A DNA stretch of 64,000 nt, taken from assembly GCF_014217335.1 (NCBI RefSeq), contig NZ_CP060092.1, positions 1,815,501 through 1,879,500 on the forward strand, given 5' to 3'. The stretch comes from Teredinibacter purpureus. Its GTDB lineage: Bacteria; Pseudomonadota; Gammaproteobacteria; Pseudomonadales; Cellvibrionaceae. Below are positions 10,786 to 19,605 of this stretch, piece by piece (the stretch's first letter is position 1; every line of letters begins with the position of its first letter). A program made the position numbers and the translations under genes. The notes beneath the pieces are model-generated. The model made no database searches and was not told the origin of the DNA. It saw only the letters and a list, made by a program, of their open reading frames with translations.

Positions 10786-11856
10786 ATGAAAGCAATTGGT
10801 TATTTAGTGCCGCAAACGATAGATAACGCTGATGCCCTGATGGATATTGAGTTACCTGTACCTAAGGTGGCAGGCCGTGATCTGCTCGTAAGGGTCTCAG
10901 CGGTGTCGGTTAATCCTGTTGATACGAAAATACGTTCTTCGGCCACGCCAGAGAACGGTGATCATAAAATACTGGGATGGGATGCCGTAGGCGAAGTGGT
11001 TGCCGTGGGTGACCAGGTAACGCTCTTTAATGAAGGTGATAGGGTGTGGTATGCGGGCGACATTACGCGATCAGGTTCTAACGCCGAGTTTCAGTTAGTG
11101 GATGAACGTATCGTCGGGTTAATGCCTGTGTCACTGTCTAATAGTGACGCCGCAGCGCTGCCGTTAACGTCGATTACCGCGTGGGAATTGTTGTTTGACC
11201 GGCTAGATTTTGTGCCGTCATACCCTGAAGGCTTTTCTAGCTCATTCGCAACCTCTCCCTCATTAGAGGCTCCCCCAACTGTACCGCCCGCGCGTATTTT
11301 AATTATGGGAGCCGCTGGCGGCGTAGGTTCGATATTAACGCAGCTGGCAGTAACACTCACAAATGCGACGGTTATCGGTACAGCGTCTCGCGAGCAAAGC
11401 CAGGCATGGGTGAAATCGCTGGGGGCCGATCATGTTATCAATCATCATCAGCCCTTACTCCCGCAACTTAACGCGTTAGGGGTTGATAGCGTAACGCATG
11501 TCATTAGCCTTACTCATACTGAGCAACACTTCGACCAGTTAATTGAGGTGTTAGCCCCGCAAGGAAAGCTGGCGCTTATTGATGATCCGCAAACGATGAT
11601 TGATGTTCGCAAATTGAAGTTAAAATCGTTGTCGTTGCACTGGGAGCTGATGTTTACCCGTTCCATGTTCGATACATGGGATATGCAAAAGCAACATGAA
11701 TTATTGACGGCGATGTCTGCATTAATTGATGCCGGCTGTATACGATCGACCATAGGCGAACACTATGGCGTGATCAATGCGGCCAATTTAAAGCGAGCGC
11801 ACGCCCAGCTCGAAAGCCATCAAGCGGTAGGGAAGATAGTGCTTGAAGGCTTTTAA
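10786..11856 (+). CDS. Zinc-independent MDR-family alcohol dehydrogenase / quinone reductase
   Basis: This is a 356-residue medium-chain dehydrogenase/reductase. It has a GroES-like N-terminal domain (1-130), then a Rossmann domain with the nucleotide motif GAAGGVGS at about 174-181. The catalytic zinc cysteine is absent and GWDAVGEV stands at the usual substrate-site segment, typical of the zinc-type alcohol dehydrogenase-like subfamily that reduces quinones or enones with NADPH. A Ser/Pro-rich loop at about 145-166 is an unusual insertion between the domains. The ATG at 10786 has GAGGAAAA upstream. The gene is monocistronic; the substrate is unknown. Confidence 0.88.
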   Translation: MKAIGYLVPQTIDNADALMDIELPVPKVAGRDLLVRVSAVSVNPVDTKIRSSATPENGDHKILGWDAVGEVVAVGDQVTLFNEGDRVWYAGDITRSGSNAEFQLVDERIVGLMPVSLSNSDAAALPLTSITAWELLFDRLDFVPSYPEGFSSSFATSPSLEAPPTVPPARILIMGAAGGVGSILTQLAVTLTNATVIGTASREQSQAWVKSLGADHVINHHQPLLPQLNALGVDSVTHVISLTHTEQHFDQLIEVLAPQGKLALIDDPQTMIDVRKLKLKSLSLHWELMFTRSMFDTWDMQKQHELLTAMSALIDAGCIRSTIGEHYGVINAANLKRAHAQLESHQAVGKIVLEGF

Positions 11857-11892
11857 TCGACAGTACCTGGTAATGCATGCGACGTGGCTGGG

Positions 11893-11931
11893 CAATATTT
11901 TTCGCCCTTCGGTCTAGAGCGAAAAATATTG
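11893..11931. terminator. 13-bp inverted repeat between convergent genes
   Basis: CAATATTTTTCGC (11893-11905) and GCGAAAAATATTG (11919-11931) are perfectly complementary with a 13-base loop, centred between the oxidoreductase stop and the GH2 stop. Position suggests a bidirectional terminator, although the T-rich part lies inside the stem rather than after it. Confidence 0.6.
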
Positions 11932-11950
11932 GTGGGCAGCCTGCTTGTTC

Positions 11951-14524
11951 TTAATTGGGCCGTAATGTCTCGATAGTGATCGTTTTAGCGCCTAGAGATT
12001 TGGATGAAAGCGTTATATTTACTTGGCCTGCGTTGTTGCGTTGAGACCGTAAAACGGCCACCAGCTTTCCATGGTGTGTTTTGCGGTGCAGGCTTTGAAA
12101 ACTCTCTTGTGAAACAGGGTTTCCATTGCCTATCCCTATTAATGTGGCGGGCCCGTCTATGGTAAAGGTTACGCCCAGATCATAGAGCGGTTGATAAACA
12201 AAGTGTCCGTCGGAGTCGGTGAGCTGAACGGTAAGGTAACTTAGGTCTTGTCCATCGGCTTTAATTGAAGTGCGATCGGGCATGATAGTGAAGGACGTTG
12301 CGTGTTGTGTGGTAATGAGTTGCTGAGTTTCCACCACTTTATTGTGGTGATAACCGCGCGCCTCGAGTATGCCGGGTTGGTAGGGCGCACGAAATGTCGA
12401 TGTCCACTGAGTACTTGCGGAGTTTGGGCGTTTACCGAGGCTTTTCCCGTTAAGTAACAGTTCTACTTCTTCGTGAACGGAATATACGACTACGTCTAGC
12501 GGTGTTGAAAGGGGGGTGTTTGGCCATGTCCAATTGGGGTGGAGGTCGGGGTGAACCCAATAATCATAGCCGTTTTTGTAAGGTTCAGGGGTATAGCTTG
12601 GCGTAGGGCTTTTGACAAACATCGAGAGCGTGTTCTGCCCCGTTTTCCATAATACATCGCGGTAAATGCCTGCGGGCCTTTTGTAGCCAAGTGCATCAAT
12701 TTCACCACAGTAAGCCAAATGCCAAGGGTAAGGCGCTAGCCCCTTCCATTGAGGCCCGTAGCCTGTCCACCCAATACCGGCTTCGCCGAGGTAGTCCCAG
12801 CCTGTCCAGACAAAATCCCCAATAATAAACGGGTATTGCTCTACATATTGCCAGTAGTCGAAGGCTTTATTGGGGTAGGTTTCCGAACCGTACATCAGGC
12901 GATTGGGGTTGCGTTGTCGGTCTGACAAGTAGTTTTTTTCTTCATAGTTATAGCCCACAACATCAAACGTATTAAGAAAAGGGTCGGCTTTTTCGCCCGA
13001 TGTGTTTGCACCGATGGTGGTGGGCCGAGAGGCGTCCAAAGTTTTAATATAGGCGGTAAGCTCTGCAGCCGTTGTTGCGCCTAGGGCTGTGTTTTGCTCA
13101 GGTATTTCGTTGCCAAGACTCCACATGATAACGCTGGGATGATTAATGTCGCGATAAATGAAATTGTCTACATCAATTTTCCAGTTATGTTTAAAGTACG
13201 CGGCGTAATCGTTACTGTGATCCCATTTTTGTTTGTTCCATGCATCGAACGCCTCATTTATAACGAGCAACCCAAGCCTGTCTGCGGCATGCAAAAATGC
13301 TTCGGAGGGCGGGTTATGTGAGGTACGAACTGCGTTGTAGCCGGCGGCCAAAATTCGCTCGACTTTACGTTCCTCTGCGCGTGCATATGCAGCGGAACCA
13401 AGCATGTAATTATCGTGGTGTAAGTTCATACCCTTCAACAAGAGGGGAATGTCATTTAGGAATAGACCATGGTCGCTATCGAAGTGAAGCTTGCGAATGC
13501 CAAACGTGGTGACCGTGCTGCTCGGCGCTGAAAGGCCGCTCTCCACCCGCGTGTGGAGCTGATATAACTGTGGCGAATGGGGGTGCCAAAGTCTCGGTGA
13601 AGGTACCTTCAGTGTGTGCTCAAAGGTTTTTTGTCCCACGGGTAATGTCATACGGTTTTTTGTAGAGGCAATAATGCTACCCGTTGGATTTACAATGGTT
13701 GAATGTAAGACGATAGCGTGTGTTGCATGAGTGGCATTGTCGAACCGCGTTTTTACGTTGATGCTTGCGCTTCCATCATCGTAAACAGCGGGGGTTACTT
13801 GAGTGTCCCAGTGGTGGGTATCAATCGTATTTTTAACCACTAAGGTTATGGGCCGATAAATACCCGAACCCGAATACCAACGGCTATTACGGTGATTGTT
13901 GTGTACTCGAACGGCGAGGGTATTGAGGGCGTTCAAACGAAGGTGGTCGGTGAGCTCTACCCAAAAAGAGGTGTAACCATTGTGTTGCGCGCCGATTTTT
14001 TTGCCGTTGATAAAAATTGAAGCGTTTAAATAGATGCCGCCAAACTTTAATAAGAGGCGTTTGTTGTGTAATTCGATGGGCAGGGCAAACGTTTTTCGAT
14101 ACCAGCCAACGCCGCCGCTGGCGTAACCGGTATCGTATTGATCTTCTGCGCTGGAGGAGAAAGGCGACGAATCGTCTTTGCTTTCGATCGACCAGTCATG
14201 TGGCAGCTGCAGTGTTCGCCACTGGCTATCGTCATAATTATTTTTTTCTGCATTAACAGGGTCGCCGAGGGTGAATTGCCAGTTGAAGTTTAGGGGGGCA
14301 TTCAGTGTCTTGGTCAGTGCTGCGTTTGGTGTTTCCTGCGGGGAGGGATGATGTGAAGCACTGTACGTGGACAGGGAAAGGTTGTTAATGAGTTGTGCCT
14401 GTTTAACCAAAACGTCATTTTGCGGTTTTTCTGAACAACTTGTAGCGCTCATAAAAATGCCAAAAATAATGCAATACATATGTATTTTTTCGACGAAAGC
14501 AATGCGTGAACGGTGTGTGGTCAT
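11951..14524 (-). CDS. GH2-family glycosidase lipoprotein, beta-galactosidase-like
   Basis: This 857-residue protein has a lipoprotein-type signal (Cys30 in SATSC). A GH2 sugar-binding jelly roll (about 70-235) is followed by an Ig-like domain (about 240-345), a TIM barrel (about 350-640) and C-terminal DUF4982/Ig-like modules. The acid/base motif MWSLGNE and a nucleophile-type Glu in YGSETYP are visible, so it should cleave a terminal beta-glycosyl residue, most likely galactose, in the periplasm or at the outer membrane. It lies 43 bases downstream of the halogenase-like gene, both behind the TonB receptor, forming a small carbohydrate-use locus. The exact substrate cannot be read from the sequence. 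Confidence 0.9.
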   Translation of the reverse strand: MTTHRSRIAFVEKIHMYCIIFGIFMSATSCSEKPQNDVLVKQAQLINNLSLSTYSASHHPSPQETPNAALTKTLNAPLNFNWQFTLGDPVNAEKNNYDDSQWRTLQLPHDWSIESKDDSSPFSSSAEDQYDTGYASGGVGWYRKTFALPIELHNKRLLLKFGGIYLNASIFINGKKIGAQHNGYTSFWVELTDHLRLNALNTLAVRVHNNHRNSRWYSGSGIYRPITLVVKNTIDTHHWDTQVTPAVYDDGSASINVKTRFDNATHATHAIVLHSTIVNPTGSIIASTKNRMTLPVGQKTFEHTLKVPSPRLWHPHSPQLYQLHTRVESGLSAPSSTVTTFGIRKLHFDSDHGLFLNDIPLLLKGMNLHHDNYMLGSAAYARAEERKVERILAAGYNAVRTSHNPPSEAFLHAADRLGLLVINEAFDAWNKQKWDHSNDYAAYFKHNWKIDVDNFIYRDINHPSVIMWSLGNEIPEQNTALGATTAAELTAYIKTLDASRPTTIGANTSGEKADPFLNTFDVVGYNYEEKNYLSDRQRNPNRLMYGSETYPNKAFDYWQYVEQYPFIIGDFVWTGWDYLGEAGIGWTGYGPQWKGLAPYPWHLAYCGEIDALGYKRPAGIYRDVLWKTGQNTLSMFVKSPTPSYTPEPYKNGYDYWVHPDLHPNWTWPNTPLSTPLDVVVYSVHEEVELLLNGKSLGKRPNSASTQWTSTFRAPYQPGILEARGYHHNKVVETQQLITTQHATSFTIMPDRTSIKADGQDLSYLTVQLTDSDGHFVYQPLYDLGVTFTIDGPATLIGIGNGNPVSQESFQSLHRKTHHGKLVAVLRSQRNNAGQVNITLSSKSLGAKTITIETLRPN

Positions 14525-14567
14525 GGTGTGGTTCTTTTTATTGTGAGGTTGTAGCGGTCGTAAAGCG

Positions 14568-16082
14568 TTAGGGCGTTTTGGTCGAGTAGAGACGCTCCAA
14601 ATAGTCGTTGTGGGACATTAACTGACGAACAGAATGGGTTAATGACTTTTGTATAATCGACAGTGTTTTACTTATTCCCAGTGGTTCGAATGCAGCGATT
14701 ACTGGGTCGTAGCCGTTCGGCATAACACCCATGCCGGTTAGTACTGCGTGCCAACTATCGTCGGCGAATAAATCGAACTCGTTACGGGCAATGCGCCCTT
14801 GGCTTTGGTACAGCGAGAGCTTATGTTCCAGTGATTTGGGAATGGCACGGGTTTGCCAATCGTTCCAAAATGGTGAGTCGGTACGTTTGCTGGTGCAGTA
14901 ATGCAACACAATGAAATCGCGCAGGCATTCATATTCCATCGCCATAATTCTGTTGTATTCATCTTCGTTGGCGTGTGCAAAATCTTGGTTGGGTAATAGT
15001 TGGGCGAGGTTAAGTGCACCTCGCATAATTAAATAAATACTTGTCGATTCTAAGGGCTCTAAAAACCCCGCTGACAATCCAATAGCAACACAATTTTTGT
15101 GCCAGCTTTTTTGTCTAACCCCCGTACTGAAACGAAGGATTCTTGGCTCGGTGATAAAGGGCGACGCAACGCTTTTTCGTAGCAGGTCTATTGCTTGCTC
15201 GTCAGAGCAATAGTCGCTTGAGTAAACATAGCCATTGCCTGTGCGATTTTTCAGTGGAATTTTCCAGCGCCAGCCGTGGGCGTGCGCAATGGATTCTGTG
15301 TAAGGCGGTAGCGTTTCTGGGTTCTCCGTTTGCGCAACGACGGCGGCGTTAGCGGGTAGGAAATCTTGCCAGGAGGTAAAGTCGACCTGCATGGCGTCTT
15401 TCATTAGACGGGCTCGTTGCCCCGTGCAATCCACAAACAAGTCGCCTTTGATGGCGTCGCCATTTTTCAGTATGACCGTTTCAATATACCCGTTGTCTTT
15501 TAGGTTAACGTGTTCTACATGAGCGCTTACGTGCGTTACACCTTGCTCTTGGGCGTAGCGGGCCAGATAGTTAGCGGCCAATGTTGCGTCGAAATGCAGT
15601 GCGTACCCAAGCCGAGATAAATTATTGGGTTTGTGTGGGTCGGGAATATAAAAGCGGTTTTCCCGTGCGATAGCGGCTGAGGGCGAGTAGTGCGTATAAG
15701 GTGTATTGTCGCCGTCAAAATAACGTTTTAGCCAGTGCTGAAAAAACGGTTGGCCATCAATTCTTGCCCCTATATTGCCGAAAGGGTGCCAATAGTTGTG
15801 GTCGGGTGTTTGCCAGCCGGTAAATTTAATGCCGAGCTTAAAGGTCGCATTCGTTTGGCGAATAAAGTCTTCTTCTGGAATGCCGAGAATGGTTAATAAA
15901 TCGATAAACGAAGGCACGGTGGCTTCGCCTACGCCAATGGTAGCTATATCGGGTGATTCAATTAGCGTGATGCTAGCATTGGTGTGGCGTAATACTCGGC
16001 CAAGTACGGCGGCGGTTATCCAGCCGGCTGTACCACCACCGACGATGACATAGGAGTGTAAGGGGGGCTGTTGCGTACGCAT
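14568..16082 (-). CDS. Tryptophan-halogenase-family flavoprotein
   Basis: This is 504 residues, near full length for flavin-dependent halogenases. The FAD motif GGGTAGW is at about 14-20, GVGEATVPS follows, the FKLGIKF segment keeps the lysine equivalent to the catalytic one, and the diagnostic WRWKIP is at about 252-257. EPLESTSIYL carries the conserved Glu. All key halogenase residues therefore appear present. Homologues next to TonB receptors and glycosidases are common in Caulobacter, Xanthomonas and Cellvibrio-type genomes, where the natural substrate is mostly unknown. A terminator separates it from the receptor, and GH2 follows closely. I would not assign tryptophan itself as substrate. 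Confidence 0.88.
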   Translation of the reverse strand: MRTQQPPLHSYVIVGGGTAGWITAAVLGRVLRHTNASITLIESPDIATIGVGEATVPSFIDLLTILGIPEEDFIRQTNATFKLGIKFTGWQTPDHNYWHPFGNIGARIDGQPFFQHWLKRYFDGDNTPYTHYSPSAAIARENRFYIPDPHKPNNLSRLGYALHFDATLAANYLARYAQEQGVTHVSAHVEHVNLKDNGYIETVILKNGDAIKGDLFVDCTGQRARLMKDAMQVDFTSWQDFLPANAAVVAQTENPETLPPYTESIAHAHGWRWKIPLKNRTGNGYVYSSDYCSDEQAIDLLRKSVASPFITEPRILRFSTGVRQKSWHKNCVAIGLSAGFLEPLESTSIYLIMRGALNLAQLLPNQDFAHANEDEYNRIMAMEYECLRDFIVLHYCTSKRTDSPFWNDWQTRAIPKSLEHKLSLYQSQGRIARNEFDLFADDSWHAVLTGMGVMPNGYDPVIAAFEPLGISKTLSIIQKSLTHSVRQLMSHNDYLERLYSTKTP

Positions 16083-16130
16083 GGCGTTTCTCGTTTATAC
16101 CGTTATTATTGTGTGCGGTGATTGTTGCGC

Positions 16131-16157
16131 AAAAAAAAGGGGCTCGTGTGAGCCCCC
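16131..16157 (-). terminator. Rho-independent terminator after the TonB receptor
   Basis: Read leftward, GGGGCTC, loop ACAC, GAGCCCC and a run of eight T follow the receptor stop. It lies between receptor and halogenase-like gene, so downstream genes depend on read-through or their own promoter. Confidence 0.85.
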
Positions 16158-16195
16158 ATACAGTACGTTTAGATCACGATTAAACGCATGGGTGC

Positions 16196-19072
16196 TTAGA
16201 AAGTTGCACGCACACCAAACTGATAACGCGCACCGGACATTTCAACCAAGCTAACGCGATCGCGTTGGCCGTAGTATTGCAAACGTGTTTCGTTTGTCAG
16301 GTTTATGCCTTCGAAAGAGGCCGTTACGTTTTCAGTAATGTCGTAAGACACGCTCATATCCAACTGTCCGTAAGCATCGTTGTACTCGGGTGATAAACCA
16401 TCACCGGAGCGGCTGCTTAAGAACTGGTCACGCCAGTTATAGGCAATACGAGCTTGTATACCGTCTTTATCGTAGAAACCTACAAGGTTGTAAGAGTGCT
16501 TCGCAAAGCCTTCTAAAGCGCTGCCGGGTTCAACAATTAAGGGTAAGTTAACGGGTTGTGCATCTTTATCTTCACTGTCGGCGTAGGTGTAGTTTGCTTG
16601 TACGCCTAAGCCGCTCCACATGCCCGGTAGGTTATCGAAGTAGTGCAGTGCTCCTAGCTCAAGCCCTTGAACCGTGCCGCCGGGACGATTTTCTTTGCGA
16701 GTTGAGTTAAAGGTAACTACTTGGCCGTTAACGTCGTACGCGGCCTGTAGATATGAGTCGATAGGGCCTTCCCATGGGCCAACGGTGTTAATCGTTGAGA
16801 TAAAGTTTGAGATATCTTTAAAGAAGTAACCCGCGGAGTAAGCGCTACCATTTTCTGCATAATGCTCAAACGACAAATCGAACTGGTTAACTTGATATGA
16901 CTGCAGGTAAGGGTTTGCACCTGCGATAGTAACGGTTGGGCTATCCACCCCTGCGCTTTCCGTTAAGTTCACACCGGCGTCACCAAGCGACGGACGTGTA
17001 ATAGTTTTTGCTATGGCTGTGCGCAAGTAGTTACCATTGGCGAAGTCCAAGCTAAAGTTTGCGCTTGGTAGAAAGTAATCTTCGCTGGTTTCTACGATGG
17101 AGTCTTTCGCTGAGGTTATGGCCGTGTTGTCGACTTGATCGGGCAAACTTGAAGAATCGGCCAGTAGTAGCAAGTCTATGGTAGAGGCTGTGCCGCTTGC
17201 ACTATTCACCACGGTGACATAGCGGCCACCAACATTACCAGACCACGCTTTATCGGCAAGATCACCGGCAAGGTTGATTTGCACATAGGCGTCTAAGCCG
17301 CTTTCTTTGTTGGTGTAGGTGCCGCCAGGGCTCGCGTATACCGTGTCCCAGCCGGCGTTAACGATATTGGCACGCCAGCCATCACCATTGGTTACGGCTT
17401 GATCCAAATATGTTTGGGTGGCCGCGCGGTAAGCGTCATGGTTGGTGATTTGTACCCACTGACGCGGAAAGTTTCCGCCAACCCCATTCATAAAATCACT
17501 GTCGCTGAGGGCCAGAACCGATGCTGGTAGTGCGCCGTTGTTGGTGTCGTCGCCCCACGTAGAGCCATCGCCAATCCACATGCCGGCACCATCCCATGTT
17601 TCGCCACCGCTACTAGGGTCAAACTCGGTACCAAATTCAGCGGAGGTGATTTCACGGTCTGAATATGCAGTACCCAGTTTTACCGACTGCACGATACCTG
17701 TATCTATCTCGTACAAGGCATCTAGCTTAATTTCATTCACTTCATCGGTTGACTCGTAAGCCGAGTAACGCTGCCACGCAGAGCGAACTTTGGAAATATC
17801 GGTAACGTCTAAGCTTCCGGTGGTGGTCATGCTCGGTACGTCATTGCTGTAATCGAGTACAATTTCACTCGGTTGAGCAACGCCGTCGGCATCGAAACGG
17901 GTGTAGTGAAGGGCGGTTGTGTCATCGCCTTCGAAGGTAAGTTCTGCGTCGGAATGAGCGTAATCAAATGTCAGCGTAAGGTCACCGTCAGTGAACACGC
18001 TGTTTAGCCCCCATGCTGAAGTGGTGGAGGTTTCTTGACCGTAAGCAACGTTCATCTCAATATCGGTATCGGCAATAGTGGCATGCAGTAAGGTACCTTC
18101 ATCGCTGATTACCGCATTGGTATAACGCGAAAGCGTTTGGTTGGGTACTTGCAAACCAGACCCCAAAAACTCACGGTCCAATTCGGAATGTAACGCGTCA
18201 AAGGTTGTCGCGAAGTGCTCATTCGGCGTCCATTGCACAACAATATTCGCGCCTAAACGTTCGCGATTTTCGTCGATCATGTTAAAAATGGAGCGCCCTG
18301 GCCCACGGCTGCCTTCAAGCGTGGTTGGGTTGCCGTCTTCGCCTAAGGTTGCATCACCCATCGGTAAGCCATAGCCGGTACCGTCGTACGAGTACTGGTT
18401 CCAATGGCTAGAGCGGTAGTTGTCGATGCGGCTATCGTTGTTTTTGTACGAAACGCCTGCCAAGACACCAAAGGTGTCGTCAGCAAAGGTGTTGCTGAAT
18501 ACGCCAGAGATTTCAGGGTTAACTTCACCCGCCATGCTGTGAGTTTTGACGTTGACTGAGCCTGCTAAATGAAGGCCTTCGTTGTTCAGTGGGCGAGCCG
18601 TGCGCACATTTACATATGCGCCGATACTGCCGGCAGCCATATCGGCTGTGGCGGTTTTCTTCACATCTGCACCGCCAATTAATTCAGACGGAAGCACTTG
18701 GAAATCAAAATCGCGGCCGCTAGTGGTTGTGGCTAGGGTACGGTTGTTAAGTTTTACGGAGTTGAACTCCGGGCCAAAGCTACGAACGGTAACTTTAGAG
18801 CCTTCGCCATTCACGCGGGAGATGGATACACCCGTAATGCGCTGTAGCGATTCGGCCACGTTCTGGTCTGGGAATTTGCCAATGTCTTCGGCAACAATAC
18901 TGTCTTGAATGACACTCGAATTGCGTTTTAAATCCGTCGCTTGAGACAAGCTGGCGCGAATTCCTTGCACGAAAATTTCTTCTACTTGTTGATCTTGAGC
19001 TAGCAAGTCTGCCCCATACAGGCTTGCTAAAGATGCAATAACAGCAGCTGAAAGCTTATTTTTCTTAATCAT
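16196..19072 (-). CDS. TonB-dependent receptor of the Xanthomonas/Caulobacter carbohydrate type
   Basis: This is a 958-residue outer-membrane transporter. The signal peptide (1-25) leads directly into the EEIFVQG TonB-box region, a plug domain (about 45-160, with NVAESLQRITGV and RSFGPEF motifs), and a long beta-barrel ending in aromatic ATF. This subfamily (TIGR01782-like) imports oligosaccharides. The next two genes downstream encode a halogenase-like enzyme and a GH2 glycosidase. I chose ATG at 19072 because it starts a good signal peptide after an AGGA site; extending to 19171 would put the operator-like palindrome at the start codon. A 33-bp palindrome and two LacI-type boxes upstream suggest sugar-responsive control. 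Confidence 0.93.
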   Translation of the reverse strand: MIKKNKLSAAVIASLASLYGADLLAQDQQVEEIFVQGIRASLSQATDLKRNSSVIQDSIVAEDIGKFPDQNVAESLQRITGVSISRVNGEGSKVTVRSFGPEFNSVKLNNRTLATTTSGRDFDFQVLPSELIGGADVKKTATADMAAGSIGAYVNVRTARPLNNEGLHLAGSVNVKTHSMAGEVNPEISGVFSNTFADDTFGVLAGVSYKNNDSRIDNYRSSHWNQYSYDGTGYGLPMGDATLGEDGNPTTLEGSRGPGRSIFNMIDENRERLGANIVVQWTPNEHFATTFDALHSELDREFLGSGLQVPNQTLSRYTNAVISDEGTLLHATIADTDIEMNVAYGQETSTTSAWGLNSVFTDGDLTLTFDYAHSDAELTFEGDDTTALHYTRFDADGVAQPSEIVLDYSNDVPSMTTTGSLDVTDISKVRSAWQRYSAYESTDEVNEIKLDALYEIDTGIVQSVKLGTAYSDREITSAEFGTEFDPSSGGETWDGAGMWIGDGSTWGDDTNNGALPASVLALSDSDFMNGVGGNFPRQWVQITNHDAYRAATQTYLDQAVTNGDGWRANIVNAGWDTVYASPGGTYTNKESGLDAYVQINLAGDLADKAWSGNVGGRYVTVVNSASGTASTIDLLLLADSSSLPDQVDNTAITSAKDSIVETSEDYFLPSANFSLDFANGNYLRTAIAKTITRPSLGDAGVNLTESAGVDSPTVTIAGANPYLQSYQVNQFDLSFEHYAENGSAYSAGYFFKDISNFISTINTVGPWEGPIDSYLQAAYDVNGQVVTFNSTRKENRPGGTVQGLELGALHYFDNLPGMWSGLGVQANYTYADSEDKDAQPVNLPLIVEPGSALEGFAKHSYNLVGFYDKDGIQARIAYNWRDQFLSSRSGDGLSPEYNDAYGQLDMSVSYDITENVTASFEGINLTNETRLQYYGQRDRVSLVEMSGARYQFGVRATF

Positions 19073-19173
19073 AGATAAACGTCCTAAATCTCGATTTAAA
19101 TTATTGATTATTGATTGACTGCTCATATTCACGGCGGTTTGAACCCTCCCCAACCCTGCCCGCGAGAGCAAGA

Positions 19174-19206
19174 CCTGACCAATATATATGATATATATTG
19201 GTCAGG
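19174..19206. promoter_or_regulatory. Perfect 33-bp palindrome (operator-like)
   Basis: CCTGACCAATATATAT at 19174-19189 and its exact reverse complement at 19191-19206 flank a single central G. It lies about 100 bases upstream of the TonB receptor start. Perfect 16-bp arms with no loop fit a dimeric protein-binding site rather than a terminator. The regulator is not identified. Confidence 0.7.
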
Positions 19207-19239
19207 TAAACGTTTTCCTTTGAAAGGGTAAACGTTTTC
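19206..19239. promoter_or_regulatory. Two LacI-type operator boxes, 22 bp apart
   Basis: GTAAACGTTTTC occurs twice exactly (19206-19217 and 19228-19239). The AACGTT palindromic core is typical of LacI/GalR-family operators. Spacing of 22 bp is two helical turns, so two dimers would sit on one DNA face. The first box abuts the 33-bp palindrome. Confidence 0.6.
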
Positions 19240-19605
19240 TAATGGATTTTAGGTCGATTGTTAGGTTTCCGAGTGAAATTCGGATCATCTGTTTAGGGGA
19301 GTGTATTGGCGTTTGATGGCTATTCGTGGTGGCGCAAAAAGTATCTCGGCGCAGGTGTCATGCCCGTTGGCGGGCCACATTGCGCATTTGGAGTCGGTAA
19401 TCGCCAGAGTGAGGTTTGGCGGCCTTGGGGCGAGCTGTACCGAACCGTAATATAACGTTGCTTTATGACCAGTCTCGAAACTTATACGGCTTATAAATGA
19501 ACAATGCTTGGTGGATGAGGGCGTGTGACATTGCGATAGAGGCCGTCGACGGTCGGTAATTTGCCATACTAAAGGCATTGTTGTGATAGATGGGCTGAAC
19601 GTTAA
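19240..19605. other. 366-base region between the divergent sugar and glycerol loci
   Basis: Apart from a short CCGTCGACGG palindrome at 19543-19552, upstream of the FGGY kinase gene, I see no structure or gene. A 112-codon leftward frame here has no family resemblance and is not called. Confidence 0.4.

Noticed and set aside
14568..16082. Halogenase as evidence of a tryptophan-derived natural-product cluster
   Set aside because: Its neighbours are a carbohydrate-type TonB receptor and a GH2 glycosidase, with no other biosynthetic genes.
19174..19206. Phage or element attachment site
   Set aside because: No integrase, flanking duplication or element boundary is present; promoter position favours an operator.
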